This document shows positions 21,471 to 30,963 of a DNA stretch of 52,959 nucleotides, in pieces. The stretch comes from Lysobacterales bacterium. Its GTDB lineage: Bacteria; Pseudomonadota; Gammaproteobacteria; Xanthomonadales; SZUA-36. Each line of letters begins with the position of its first letter. The stretch's first letter is position 1. The notes beneath the pieces were generated by a model that did not search any database, was not told the origin of the DNA, and saw nothing but the letters and a program-made list of their open reading frames with translations. A program made the translations under genes and the position numbers. The stretch spans positions 1-52,959 of the forward strand of contig JABDPJ010000278.1 in the NCBI GenBank assembly GCA_013042835.1, in the 5' to 3' direction.

Positions 21471-22343
21471 CTACTCTGCACCACGTTTCAGCCGGATCAA
21501 TCCGGAGATATCATGGTCGCCGTCACCCATGTCCACCAACCGCCGGTAATCCTCGATCGAGGCTTCCACAGTCGGCAAAAAGATATCCAATTCCTGTGCC
21601 AACTCCCGGCAAATCAGTAAATCCTTGAGCAACAGGGATATCTTGAATCCAACGTCAAAGCGATTTTCCATCATGCTTTGACCCCGGTGTTCCAGAAACC
21701 AGCTACCCGCTGCTCCCGCCCCTACTACAGATAATAGACGCTCCGAAGGCAAATTTAGTTTCTCTGAAAATGCCAGGGCCTCACATACGGCCTCGGCGAC
21801 ACCGGCGACGATAACCTGGTTCACGGCCTTGGTGGCCTGCCCCGAACCCACCGGACCCATGTGTGTAACCGTCGCGGAGATAGCTTCCAGGACTGGCATA
21901 ATCCGCGAAATATTGGCGGAATCGCCCCCGGCCATCACTGAAAGGCTGCCTTTTCTGGCACCCTCGACACCGCCGGAAACCGGCGCGTCCACGAATCCGC
22001 AACCCGCCCGAAAAAGCACGTCGGCCGCTTCTCTTGCAGTCGCCGGGCTGACCGTCGACGTATCCACCAGGACCGATCCGGTCTCGATGCCGGGAAGTAG
22101 TTGGTCGATGACGCTGAGCAAATCCTGATCGGCGGATACGCAAGTCAGGATTACATCGCAAGCGGCCGCCAGTTGTGCCGGCGTTTCAGCGATGGTGGAG
22201 TCGGTCTGCTGAACAAATGCCTCGACACGGGTCGCTGTCCTGTTCCAGACCATGGCAAGCAAGCCATGCTCTGCAAGGTTCCTCGCCATGGGTGCACCCA
22301 TGGCCCCCAGCCCAACGACCCCCGTTCTGATCTTATTATCCAT
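21471..22343 (-). CDS. NAD(P)-dependent oxidoreductase, 3-hydroxyisobutyrate dehydrogenase family
   Basis: TGVVGLGAMGAPMARNLAEHG nucleotide-binding motif, FVDAPVSGGVEGARKGSLSVMAGG, GSGQATKAVNQ. Confidence 0.92.
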   Translation of the reverse strand: MDNKIRTGVVGLGAMGAPMARNLAEHGLLAMVWNRTATRVEAFVQQTDSTIAETPAQLAAACDVILTCVSADQDLLSVIDQLLPGIETGSVLVDTSTVSPATAREAADVLFRAGCGFVDAPVSGGVEGARKGSLSVMAGGDSANISRIMPVLEAISATVTHMGPVGSGQATKAVNQVIVAGVAEAVCEALAFSEKLNLPSERLLSVVGAGAAGSWFLEHRGQSMMENRFDVGFKISLLLKDLLICRELAQELDIFLPTVEASIEDYRRLVDMGDGDHDISGLIRLKRGAE

Positions 22344-22348
22344 TGCAT

Positions 22349-22795
<447 letters not shown>

Positions 22796-22945
22796 TTACC
22801 TGGGCATCGTAAACCGACGAAGCGAGCGAAATAGAGGGTTAATTGCCTACGAACATTCCAGAATCCAGCCAAGGCTTAATTTCTCAATGCGTAGCAAACT
22901 GCCATAAGCTGAATTGCAAGTGGGCCTGAACAGGGCCGGGTCAGG

Positions 22946-24460
22946 GTGGATATGGGGTTGGCGCTGGTACATAGTCGTGGTTGCTCAGGGGTGCATGCAC
23001 CCCCTATTACAGTGGAGGTACATCTCTCGGGCGGTTTGCCGAGCATGTGCCTGGTGGGCTTACCCGAAACAGCTGTCAGGGAATCCAAGGACAGGGTCCG
23101 GGCGGCCCTTATCAACTCGGGCTTCAAGTGGCCGCAAAGCCGGATCACCATATCCCTTGCTCCTGCCGAATTGCCAAAGGAGGGTGGCGGCTTCGACCTG
23201 CCCATTGCACTGGGCATTCTGGCTGCTTCAAAACAGGTTTCCGACTCCGCCTTCGATACCTGCGAGTTTCTTGGTGAGCTCTCTCTCAATGGCGAACTGC
23301 GTTCAGTCCGCGGCGTCTTACCGGCGGCCATACGCTCAGTGGAAAGTAAACGCACACTGATCGTCCCGGCCTCCAACGCCGCCGAGGCAGCATTGGTTGA
23401 AGGTGGTGAAAAATATTGCGGGGTCTCATTGCTGGAGATTGCTGACTGGCTCGCGGGCTCTGCACAATTGCAGCAATGTGTGCCCGAATTGATTGCGGAA
23501 CTGCCCTGCCTGCCGGACCTTGCAGATGTGATCGGACTGGCCGGTCCAAAGCGCGCGCTGGAAGTCGCCGCCGCTGGCAACCATCACCTGTTGATGGCCG
23601 GTCCTCCCGGCACAGGCAAAACCCTGCTGGCGTCGAGGCTGCCTGGAATCCTGCCGCCGATGACGGAAGCGGAGTCGTTGGAAGTCGCCGCGCTGGCATC
23701 TGTCAGCCACGCCGGACTGGACCATCGCAAATGGGGCGTACGGCCGTTCCGGACACCGCACCATTCTTGCAGCAGCGTGGCGCTGGCAGGCGGTGGGGCG
23801 CGTCCCCGGCCAGGGGAAATCTCGCTGGCGCACAACGGCGTACTGTTCCTGGATGAACTCCCCGAGTTCGGCCGCCATACACTGGAAATTCTCCGTGAAC
23901 CCATCGAATCCGGCCGCATCGTCATTTCGAGAGCCGCCATGCAGGCGACCTTCCCGGCCCGTTTTCAACTGGTGGCAGCCATGAACCCCTGCCCCTGCGG
24001 TTTGTCGGGCGATGACAGCGGGCGCTGCAACTGCAGTGCAGAACAAATCCAGCGTTACCGCAACAAGGTATCGGGTCCTTTGCTCGACAGGATTGACATA
24101 CAGGTGGAAGTATTACGTCCCGAGACATCCATTCTCAGTGCTCCCACCGACGATATGGAAAGTTCGGCAAGCGTCCGTGAGCGCGTCGTCGAATCACGTC
24201 GGCTCCAGTTCGATCGTGCCGGCAAAACCAATGCACTGATGAGCAACGGTGAGCTGAAACGCTTCTGCTGCCTGAAAAACGCAACGCTACAGTTGCTGGA
24301 ACACGCCGCCGAACAACTCTACCTGTCACCGCGTGCCTGTCATCGCATTCTCAAGGTGTCGCGTACCATCGCTGACCTCGACCAGGCCGAGAACATCCGT
24401 TCCAGGCACGTCGCCGAAGCCATCGCCTACAGACGCCTGAACACCGGCCAGGACTACTAA
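22946..24460 (+). CDS. comM: YifB/ComM family Mg-chelatase-like AAA+ ATPase
   Basis: VEVHLSGGLPSMCLVGLPETAVRESKDRVRAALINSGF, MAGPPGTGKTLLASRLPGILP, FRTPHHSCSSVALAGGGARPRPGEISLAHNGVLFLDELPEF. Confidence 0.96.
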   Translation: MDMGLALVHSRGCSGVHAPPITVEVHLSGGLPSMCLVGLPETAVRESKDRVRAALINSGFKWPQSRITISLAPAELPKEGGGFDLPIALGILAASKQVSDSAFDTCEFLGELSLNGELRSVRGVLPAAIRSVESKRTLIVPASNAAEAALVEGGEKYCGVSLLEIADWLAGSAQLQQCVPELIAELPCLPDLADVIGLAGPKRALEVAAAGNHHLLMAGPPGTGKTLLASRLPGILPPMTEAESLEVAALASVSHAGLDHRKWGVRPFRTPHHSCSSVALAGGGARPRPGEISLAHNGVLFLDELPEFGRHTLEILREPIESGRIVISRAAMQATFPARFQLVAAMNPCPCGLSGDDSGRCNCSAEQIQRYRNKVSGPLLDRIDIQVEVLRPETSILSAPTDDMESSASVRERVVESRRLQFDRAGKTNALMSNGELKRFCCLKNATLQLLEHAAEQLYLSPRACHRILKVSRTIADLDQAENIRSRHVAEAIAYRRLNTGQDY

Positions 24461-24729
24461 AGGTGAGGCAAAACCCGGTCTCTCTGTGCTCAAATGATTG
24501 GACAACAGGCCATGGTACTGGCACAGAACAGGAGCGGATAATTTCAAGAATTGTTCGAATCACGGGATTGAATTCGTGGACCGAAATCGTGAATCCTGCG
24601 CTTTTTAAAGAGTAAACCCCCGAGGACTAGTGTAGAATCGTCGGGTGTTTTCGCGGTGACATGATCGCTTTTGTGACACGTGGCGACTGAAGAAGCTGTC
24701 AATTTGAGAAATTGTGCTTTCCGCGCTGC

Positions 24730-24753
24730 TCTCACGGCCATTTGTCCGTGAGA
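24730..24753 (+). repeat. Perfect hairpin in the 5' region of the IPTL-CTERM-like gene
   Basis: TCTCACGG-CCATTTGT-CCGTGAGA: 8-bp perfect stem, 8-nt loop. Confidence 0.7.
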
Positions 24754-24841
24754 AGCAAGAAAACTCTTCGCGTGCCACGCTCCGAGTCTGGCCTGGTAAT
24801 TCAAGGCTTTGCTCTAAACCTATAAATTATGGAATTTTTCA

Positions 24842-25531
24842 ATGAGTAAAAAAACGATCACAGCACTTGCCCTCGCACTGACGATGTTTGCAGGGGCAGC
24901 ACAAGCTGCCATCACCGATGTCGCCGTCAATGGTGATTTTGAGACCGGTGATTTCACCGGATGGACGCTTTTTCCGGGTTCTCTGGGACCCGCTGGCCAG
25001 ACAATTGTTGCAGGAAACCCCGGTAGCGCGGCCAGACTATTAGAGACTGCCCCAGCTGCAAACATTATTAAGCAGGCCAATCTCCTCCCAGGCGAATGGA
25101 CTGAGGGTCAACTGATCGAAATCCAGTTCGACATTAGTGGGACAGCAGGCGCCGGTGGTGTTCTGTTTGCAGAGTTATTTTCAGAATTGTCAGGTGGCGG
25201 CACATCCAAGGCTGAGATCCTGGGTGGAGGCCCGCTTTTTCCGGATGCGAATCCAGACGTTTGGACAACGTATAATTTCAGCGGCACGGTCGGACCTGAT
25301 AGTTCTGGCGGTATAACACTTCAGTTCAATTCAGCATGTGCCCCTGTTGAGGGCTGTATCGCCGATTATAGGATCGACAACGTGATAATCACCGCTGACA
25401 TCGAGGGACCGGTCGGACCACCAATCAGCCCCCGCACCTCGGCAATTCCCACCACGTCCCAATGGGCACTGATCATGTTGACAATGCTGCTTGGCCTGGT
25501 GGTGTTTACTAACAGAAAACGTCTGTTCTAA
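24842..25531 (+). CDS. Secreted protein with C-terminal IPTL-CTERM-like sorting signal; N-terminal region resembles a CBM-type beta-sandwich
   Basis: Signal peptide MSKKTITALALALTMFAGAAQAA; VNGDFETGDFTGWTLF; C-terminus AIPTTSQWALIMLTMLLGLVVFTNRKRLF = IPT motif + W + hydrophobic helix + basic tail. Confidence 0.8.
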   Translation: MSKKTITALALALTMFAGAAQAAITDVAVNGDFETGDFTGWTLFPGSLGPAGQTIVAGNPGSAARLLETAPAANIIKQANLLPGEWTEGQLIEIQFDISGTAGAGGVLFAELFSELSGGGTSKAEILGGGPLFPDANPDVWTTYNFSGTVGPDSSGGITLQFNSACAPVEGCIADYRIDNVIITADIEGPVGPPISPRTSAIPTTSQWALIMLTMLLGLVVFTNRKRLF

Positions 25532-25555
25532 AAGTTAAGCACTCACGTGAAACTG

Positions 25556-25583
25556 AAAAGGGTCACCGCGGTGACCCTTTTTT
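25556..25583 (+). terminator. Rho-independent terminator after the IPTL-CTERM-like gene
   Basis: GGGTCACCGCGGTGACCC perfect palindrome flanked by AAAA and TTTTTT. Confidence 0.88.
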
Positions 25584-25733
25584 ATTGAGCACGATATTGT
25601 CTCTTTTATAAACTGTCGACCCGCTCCTGGCATGCCAGTATCACCCCGTTACCGAAGGCGCAGTACCCGCTATTGATTGCACAAGACCTTTTTCGCCAAA
25701 GGCTAAGGGGCACTTGTCAACAGGATGCTGATC

Positions 25734-26126
25734 CTAAAGCGAGGGCCTGCCGCTGCTGGCATACATGCGCTCGTGCTCAACCTGGCACGGACGGCAACGC
25801 TTCGCGGTGGGGTAGGCTTCCAGGCGTTCGGCATCGATCGATCTGTCGCAGTCAACACAGATCCCAAAACTGCCTGTCACCATACGTGTCTGGGCGGCTT
25901 CGATATCCCTGATTTCCTGGATGTGACGGTCGACGCTTGCCAGTTGTAAATCCACCAGCAGGTCGGCCACCGACTCCTCCCCGACATCTTTCACACGGCC
26001 GGCGAGATCGCGATAGTGCTGCTCTTCAGAGTTAAGCAGTTCGGCCCGGATCTCCTGCCGCAAAGCATGCTCACGCTCGTCCAGTTGCTTCTTCAGACTG
26101 CGGACCTGATTCCCGTTGACCATCAC
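25734..26126 (-). CDS. DksA/TraR family C4 zinc finger protein
   Basis: 130 aa, N-terminal coiled coil, FGICVDCDRSIDAERLEAYPTAKRCRPCQ four-Cys zinc finger. Confidence 0.88.
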   Translation of the reverse strand: MMVNGNQVRSLKKQLDEREHALRQEIRAELLNSEEQHYRDLAGRVKDVGEESVADLLVDLQLASVDRHIQEIRDIEAAQTRMVTGSFGICVDCDRSIDAERLEAYPTAKRCRPCQVEHERMYASSGRPSL

Positions 26127-26462
26127 GTTGTCTCACGAAATGAGGGTACATCAAGAATAGAAGTTTTAAGGTGGAAAGTCCATGGCAATCGGACCCCGGC
26201 CGACCGCTGATACCCGTGGCCCAACGCCATTATTCAAGCGATTTTCTGTCATCAGCATGGCGTTGTCGTCGTTGCAATCCCGGGGTTGGCCAGGCGGATA
26301 AAAATAACTGAGCTGCGCCTTGATGCACAACCTGGATGTCGAATGCAGCTAATTGGGAGGCAGAATCCAGCATGATGATTGCAGCCTGCGCCAAGAGTGA
26401 TAAGCTGTATGTTCGGGTGATCATTTCCAGGTGACCATTTTGACGACGAAAACATCGCTACC

Positions 26463-27287
26463 TTGACCGTGAGCAAACATAAAACGCTGAAAGCACTGAT
26501 TGTCGATGACGAGTCGCTGGCACGGCGCGGCCTCGCCCATCGGCTGAAGAATATTGAAGACATCGAAATCGTGGGTGAGGCAAAGAATGGCCGCGAAGCC
26601 CTGGATTTGATTGATAGACAAAAACCCGACCTGGTGTTCCTGGATATTCAGATGCCCGGCATCAGCGGGTTCGAGGTCGTAAGGCAGCTGGATGCCGACA
26701 ATATGCCTGTCATCCTCTTTCTGACGGCCTATGACGAATACGCGGTTCAGGCTTTCGAAGTCAACGCGCTCGATTATATTCTCAAGCCCATCGACGAAGA
26801 GCGTTTAGAGCAGGTTCTGAACAAGGTAAGGTCCAACCTGGATCAACGGCGGGCCCTGGAGCATAAAAACCTGTTGTTGAAACTCGCCAGCGAGATCAGC
26901 GGCAAGAGCATCAGCAGCTTTGCAGAAATCGAAAAGCAGGATGTGGCAGAACTGGCGCAAAGGGAACCCGCGCGACTCGCCATCAGGGATAGTGGCAAGA
27001 CCACCTGGGTGGAGCAGCAGGATATCGATTGGATAGATGCCGCCGGTGATTATATGTGCGTACAGGCCCAGGGTGTCACTTACATCATGCGCAAGACCAT
27101 GAAAGCACTGGAAAAAGAGCTTGATGGAAATATTCTGCAGCGCATCCATCGCTCGACTATCGTCAATATCCATCAAGTCCGCGAAATGGAATCACACATC
27201 AACGGTGAGTATTTCCTGACGCTGGAATCAGGTCACAGGGTCAAACTGTCCCGGACTTACAAGCACAAGCTCAAACTTTTCAAATAG
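26463..27287 (+). CDS. LytTR-family response regulator (AlgR/LytR type); likely GTG start at 26469
   Basis: Receiver KALIVDDESLARRGLAHRL..PDLVFLDIQMPGISGFEVV..VNALDYILKPIDEERL; LytTR domain VEQQDIDWIDAAGDYMCVQAQGVTYIMRKTMKALEKEL..IHRSTIVNIHQVREM..LESGHRVKLSRTYK. Confidence 0.94.
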   Translation: MTVSKHKTLKALIVDDESLARRGLAHRLKNIEDIEIVGEAKNGREALDLIDRQKPDLVFLDIQMPGISGFEVVRQLDADNMPVILFLTAYDEYAVQAFEVNALDYILKPIDEERLEQVLNKVRSNLDQRRALEHKNLLLKLASEISGKSISSFAEIEKQDVAELAQREPARLAIRDSGKTTWVEQQDIDWIDAAGDYMCVQAQGVTYIMRKTMKALEKELDGNILQRIHRSTIVNIHQVREMESHINGEYFLTLESGHRVKLSRTYKHKLKLFK

Positions 27288-27545
27288 ACCCTGCCGCCGG
27301 TTTTCTACGGCTACGTTTCCGCTGTGACTTCGGGCTGCCGCATAATTCAAACCGTTTATCGCGCACCATGACTTTGGGCACAACCCTTTGTGCCGACCAT
27401 TGTTCAAAATGCATGTCACGTTGCATTGACAGTAATCAGGGTGCCGCTTTTTGTAACCAAACGGGGCCTGTCAGCGTCTTAGGTATTAACACGGTAAAGG
27501 GAGAATGGTTTAACCAGCAGGAGACGGATGCTCAACCAGGGCCGC

Positions 27546-27659
27546 AAGCCGGCTTTGAACAATTGAGCTTCCACAACTTTGAGCAAACAATGAATGATCG
27601 AATAAGCAAAGCCGGGACATTTTCTCCCTGATCATCGTCTGACCGACGCTTCCGGCTTT
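27546..27659 (+). repeat. Competing inverted repeats CCGGCTTT / AAAGCCGG / CCGGCTTT
   Basis: CCGGCTTT at 27549-27556 (inside palindrome AAGCCGGCTT 27546-27555) and at 27652-27659; single complement AAAGCCGG at 27608-27615. Confidence 0.75.
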
Positions 27660-27666
27660 ACTTACA

Positions 27667-27712
27667 CCGCCTCGCACTGTTAGCCCTCTTTCAGCGCGAG
27701 GCGGTTTTTTTT
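27667..27712 (+). terminator. Strong plus-strand rho-independent terminator
   Basis: CCGCCTCGC (27667-27675) pairs with GCGAGGCGG (27696-27704), followed by T8. The reverse orientation lacks a T-tract. Confidence 0.88.
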
Positions 27713-27720
27713 ACCCGCAT

Positions 27721-28188
27721 TCAGAGCTCCGGAGGCACGCCGGAATCAGCCCTGGAGTGTAACCAGTTTTCCAGGATTATCTGGGCCGCCATGGCGTCTT
27801 TCAATGCAGCTTCCTTCCTGCGCATGGCACCACGTTCGCGCGCCTTTACAAAGCGCTCCTCGGCGCTGAAAGACGTCAGTCGCTCATCTTCCAACATTAC
27901 GGGGATTCCGAACCGGCCTTCGAGCTGCCGCCCAAACCTCCTTGCATCCCTGGACATTTCCGTTTCACCGCCGTCAGCAGCCAATGGCAGACCCACCAGT
28001 AAGGCGACGGGCTTCCACTCGTTGATGATTGCATAGATCGCCTGCCAGTCCGGTTTGCCCGTTACCGCCACGACCGCAAGCGCGTTGGCGGAACCCGTCA
28101 GCGTTTGTCCGACCGCGACGCCGATGCGGCGGTGACCGAAATCGAAGGCCAGCAAGGTGCCGCTGGGGCCGGCTTTTTCATCAGGCAT
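27721..28188 (-). CDS. ruvX: Holliday junction resolvase-like RuvX (YqgF)
   Basis: LLAFDFGHRRIGVAVGQTLTGSANAL, LVGLPLAADGGETEMS, MLEDERLTSFSAEERF; start at MPDEKAG inside a longer ORF. Confidence 0.94.
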   Translation of the reverse strand: MPDEKAGPSGTLLAFDFGHRRIGVAVGQTLTGSANALAVVAVTGKPDWQAIYAIINEWKPVALLVGLPLAADGGETEMSRDARRFGRQLEGRFGIPVMLEDERLTSFSAEERFVKARERGAMRRKEAALKDAMAAQIILENWLHSRADSGVPPEL

Positions 28189-28762
28189 AACCACCGACAC
28201 CATGCAGGTCGTTGATATTGATACCGAGCTTGCCGACCGCTTTTTCCCAACGTTTCTGCAAGGCTGACTCAAAGACGATGTCCTGGTCCGCCGGTACTGA
28301 CAGCCAGGCGTTTTGACGCATCTCCGACTCCAACTGGCCATCACCCCAGCCCGCATAACCCAACGCAACAAGAAATTTTTGCGGACCTTTACCCTCGGCG
28401 ATGGCGGACAGCACGTCACGGGATGTGGTTACCATGATTTCATCGCTGATCATGATACTGGAGTCGAAACCTTCAACCGGTGTGTGCAAAACAAAGCCGT
28501 GATCAGGGCTGACCGGCCCGCCTTCCAGCACGGCCATTGAGGATATTTCCTCGTTTTCACAGGAAATATTCAGTTGAAAAAAAAGCTCGCCAAGCGTGAA
28601 ATCCGACTCGCGGTTGATGGTGATACCGATGGCCCCCTCCTCATTATGCTGGCACAACAGGGTTACGCTGCGGGAAAAATTCGGGTCGGCCATGGCGGGC
28701 ATGGCTATCAGCATTTGTTGCTGCAGATAGCCACTGACGACATCTTGTGATTTAAGGTTCAT
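28181..28762 (-). CDS. yqgE: YqgE/AlgH family protein
   Basis: QMLIAMPAMADPNFSRSVTLLCQHNEEGAIGITINR, LGYAGWGDGQLESEM. Confidence 0.95.
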   Translation of the reverse strand: MNLKSQDVVSGYLQQQMLIAMPAMADPNFSRSVTLLCQHNEEGAIGITINRESDFTLGELFFQLNISCENEEISSMAVLEGGPVSPDHGFVLHTPVEGFDSSIMISDEIMVTTSRDVLSAIAEGKGPQKFLVALGYAGWGDGQLESEMRQNAWLSVPADQDIVFESALQKRWEKAVGKLGININDLHGVGGYA

Positions 28763-28860
28763 ACTCCAAATATTAGTCCAGTTGCCGGTCTTTACAAGAC
28801 GGTATTTCCGGGCCAAAAACCAGGACTTTCGACCACCTTAACCATGCCTCGGTTGCAGGC

Positions 28861-29721
28861 TTAATTCAAGCCCTTGAAGTCTCGTGAAAAACGCCAGGTG
28901 CGCGTGATATGGAGGACATCGACGGATTCCCTGATATGTTCGGGTAATGGTGAGTAAGGTCCTGCCAGGCGGACGATCCGGGTTGCGGCCTGGTCAAGCT
29001 GTGGTTTGCCGGAACTGCGCCGGATATCAATACTCTCGACACTGCCATCGATGTTGATGCCCACCGTCATGACGAGGTCGCCAATCAGTTTCAGGCGCCG
29101 GACTTCCTCCGGGTAATTCAGGTTTCCCACCCGCTCAACCTTGGCCACCCAGGCCTGCATGTAGGCCGCGAACTCGTATTCACGCGTATTGGCGGATATC
29201 CACTTGCGCCTTGGCAACTTCGACTGCGAGTCGCGGTCCCGTTGGATTCCGGGCGCCAGTTTGGCCATGATCATGCTTTCCTGCATGAGCTCGGCGGCAC
29301 TGGGCAGAGGTGGTTCAGGCTGTTCTATGCTGGTGATCTGCTGGGAAAATTCAGAGTTCTGATCCTCAACCAGAACCTGTTCACGGGCCGCATCCGTGAC
29401 CGTCGAAACCTGTTCCTGCTGATCCATCGGGTCTTCACCTTCCGCCGGCCCGGGCGAAGCACCGGTATTTTCCTGCGATGGCTTGGACGCCTCGTCAGAC
29501 TCACCACCGCCCTGCTGCGAAGCCTGGGCGAGAAAATCGGCTTCATCGGGCTTGGTCTCAGACTTCCAGTTAACCAGAACCACGTCGAGCGTTTCCAGTG
29601 GATGCGTCAAAGGCTTGAAATCCAGAACAAAGCCGACGCCGAGCAAGACCATGGCATGCAAACCAAGCGCCGCCAGGAAGCTGACGGCAAACCGGTCATT
29701 GCCCGAATGAACTACCGACAT
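28861..29721 (-). CDS. TonB-family energy transducer (TonB3-like by position)
   Basis: N-terminal TM, charged/Pro linker, C-terminal NLNYPEEVRRLKLIGDLVMTVGINIDGSVESIDIRRSSGKPQLDQAATRIVRLAGPYSPLP TonB-C domain; between yqgE and gshB. Confidence 0.88.
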   Translation of the reverse strand: MSVVHSGNDRFAVSFLAALGLHAMVLLGVGFVLDFKPLTHPLETLDVVLVNWKSETKPDEADFLAQASQQGGGESDEASKPSQENTGASPGPAEGEDPMDQQEQVSTVTDAAREQVLVEDQNSEFSQQITSIEQPEPPLPSAAELMQESMIMAKLAPGIQRDRDSQSKLPRRKWISANTREYEFAAYMQAWVAKVERVGNLNYPEEVRRLKLIGDLVMTVGINIDGSVESIDIRRSSGKPQLDQAATRIVRLAGPYSPLPEHIRESVDVLHITRTWRFSRDFKGLN

Positions 29722-29723
29722 GG

Positions 29724-30704
29724 TTATTGCAATACTTCCTCTGCGGCGTCAAAAAGCTGCCCGGCGATGTTCAGGCCGAACTCCTTGTCCAGTTCGCGGA
29801 TGCAGGTGGGGCTGGTAACATTAACCTCCGACAACCAGTCGCCAATCACATCCAGCCCGGCAAACAGGATGCCCCGTTTTTTCAACTCCGGCGCAACCTG
29901 TGAAACTATCCAGCGATCGCGTTCGCTTAAAGGCACCCCTTTGCTACTGCCTCCCTTGGCGAGATTGCCGCGAAAATCTCCCTTGCCGGCAAAACGCGCC
30001 AGCGCATAGGGAACCGGTTCACCGTTAACGACCAGGATGCGTTTGTCGCCCGATGTTATCTCATCGATGTATTTTTGCGCCATGACCGCCCTGGTGTCAT
30101 GTTGCGTTATGGTCTCCAGGATGACATTCAGGTTCATGTCGCCCTCACTGACCTGGAAGACGGACTCCCCACCCATGCCGTCGAGGGGTTTCACCACGCA
30201 ATGACCGTGCTGCGAAACAAACTCACGGAGCCGGGCCGAACGGCTGCTGATTATCATCGGAACGCAACACTGGGGGAAGTTATTGATAAAGAACTTCTCA
30301 TTGGCATCACGCAGGCTTTGCGGCCTGTTAATGACCAATGTGCCGGCCTTTTCCGCCAACTCCAGCATGTAGGTCGCATAGATATAGTTCATGTCGAAGG
30401 GCGGATCCCTGCGCATCAAAACAATGTTCAGTTCATCGAGCGGCTGGCTTCCCAACGGCTCGAGGCTAAACCAATCAGTACTGTTATCGCGGACCTCGAG
30501 GCGTTGCATCCCGGCAAATACCCGTCCGTCCTTGGCAAACAGGTCGTCGGGTTCCATGTAATAGAGCTCATGACCGCGGCGCTGTGCTTCCAGCAACATT
30601 GCAAAGCTGGAATCCTTGTAGGTTTTGATCCCGGCGATAGGGTCCATTACCACGCCGGTTTTCAAACGCGCCGCAGCAGAAGTATCGATTTCGGACATAT
30701 CCAT
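29724..30704 (-). CDS. gshB: Glutathione synthetase
   Basis: MDPIAGIKTYKDSSFAMLLEAQRRGHELYYMEPDDL, MRRDPPFDMNYIYATYMLE, VVKPLDGMGGESVFQV. Confidence 0.97.
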   Translation of the reverse strand: MDMSEIDTSAAARLKTGVVMDPIAGIKTYKDSSFAMLLEAQRRGHELYYMEPDDLFAKDGRVFAGMQRLEVRDNSTDWFSLEPLGSQPLDELNIVLMRRDPPFDMNYIYATYMLELAEKAGTLVINRPQSLRDANEKFFINNFPQCCVPMIISSRSARLREFVSQHGHCVVKPLDGMGGESVFQVSEGDMNLNVILETITQHDTRAVMAQKYIDEITSGDKRILVVNGEPVPYALARFAGKGDFRGNLAKGGSSKGVPLSERDRWIVSQVAPELKKRGILFAGLDVIGDWLSEVNVTSPTCIRELDKEFGLNIAGQLFDAAEEVLQ

Positions 30705-30963
30705 ATCTCTCTCTAAGGTGCCCCATTATCATGCGCCTGCCATCCTGATTCCAGCCATTCTAAAAGTCGAAATTGTGAAATACCTTGGCACTCAATGGTA
30801 TGAACAACATTACTGTCAAAATACAACAAGCTGGAAACCACTCATTTCTAAGGGTAAACTAAGAGCAAGGCATCGAAATTGGGGGGGACAGTTTTGGCCT
30901 CATGAACGCGTGGCAGGCAATGAAAGGATTCATTCCAGAACCCGCACAACCAGGGAAGATATT

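Noticed and set aside
24553-24561. GTTCGAATC, similar to a tRNA T-loop
   Set aside because: Flanking bases do not form T-arm or acceptor stems, and no anticodon arm is visible.
27426-27450. TTGACA as -35 of a promoter for the structured 27.5-kb region
   Set aside because: No acceptable -10 hexamer at 16-18 nt.
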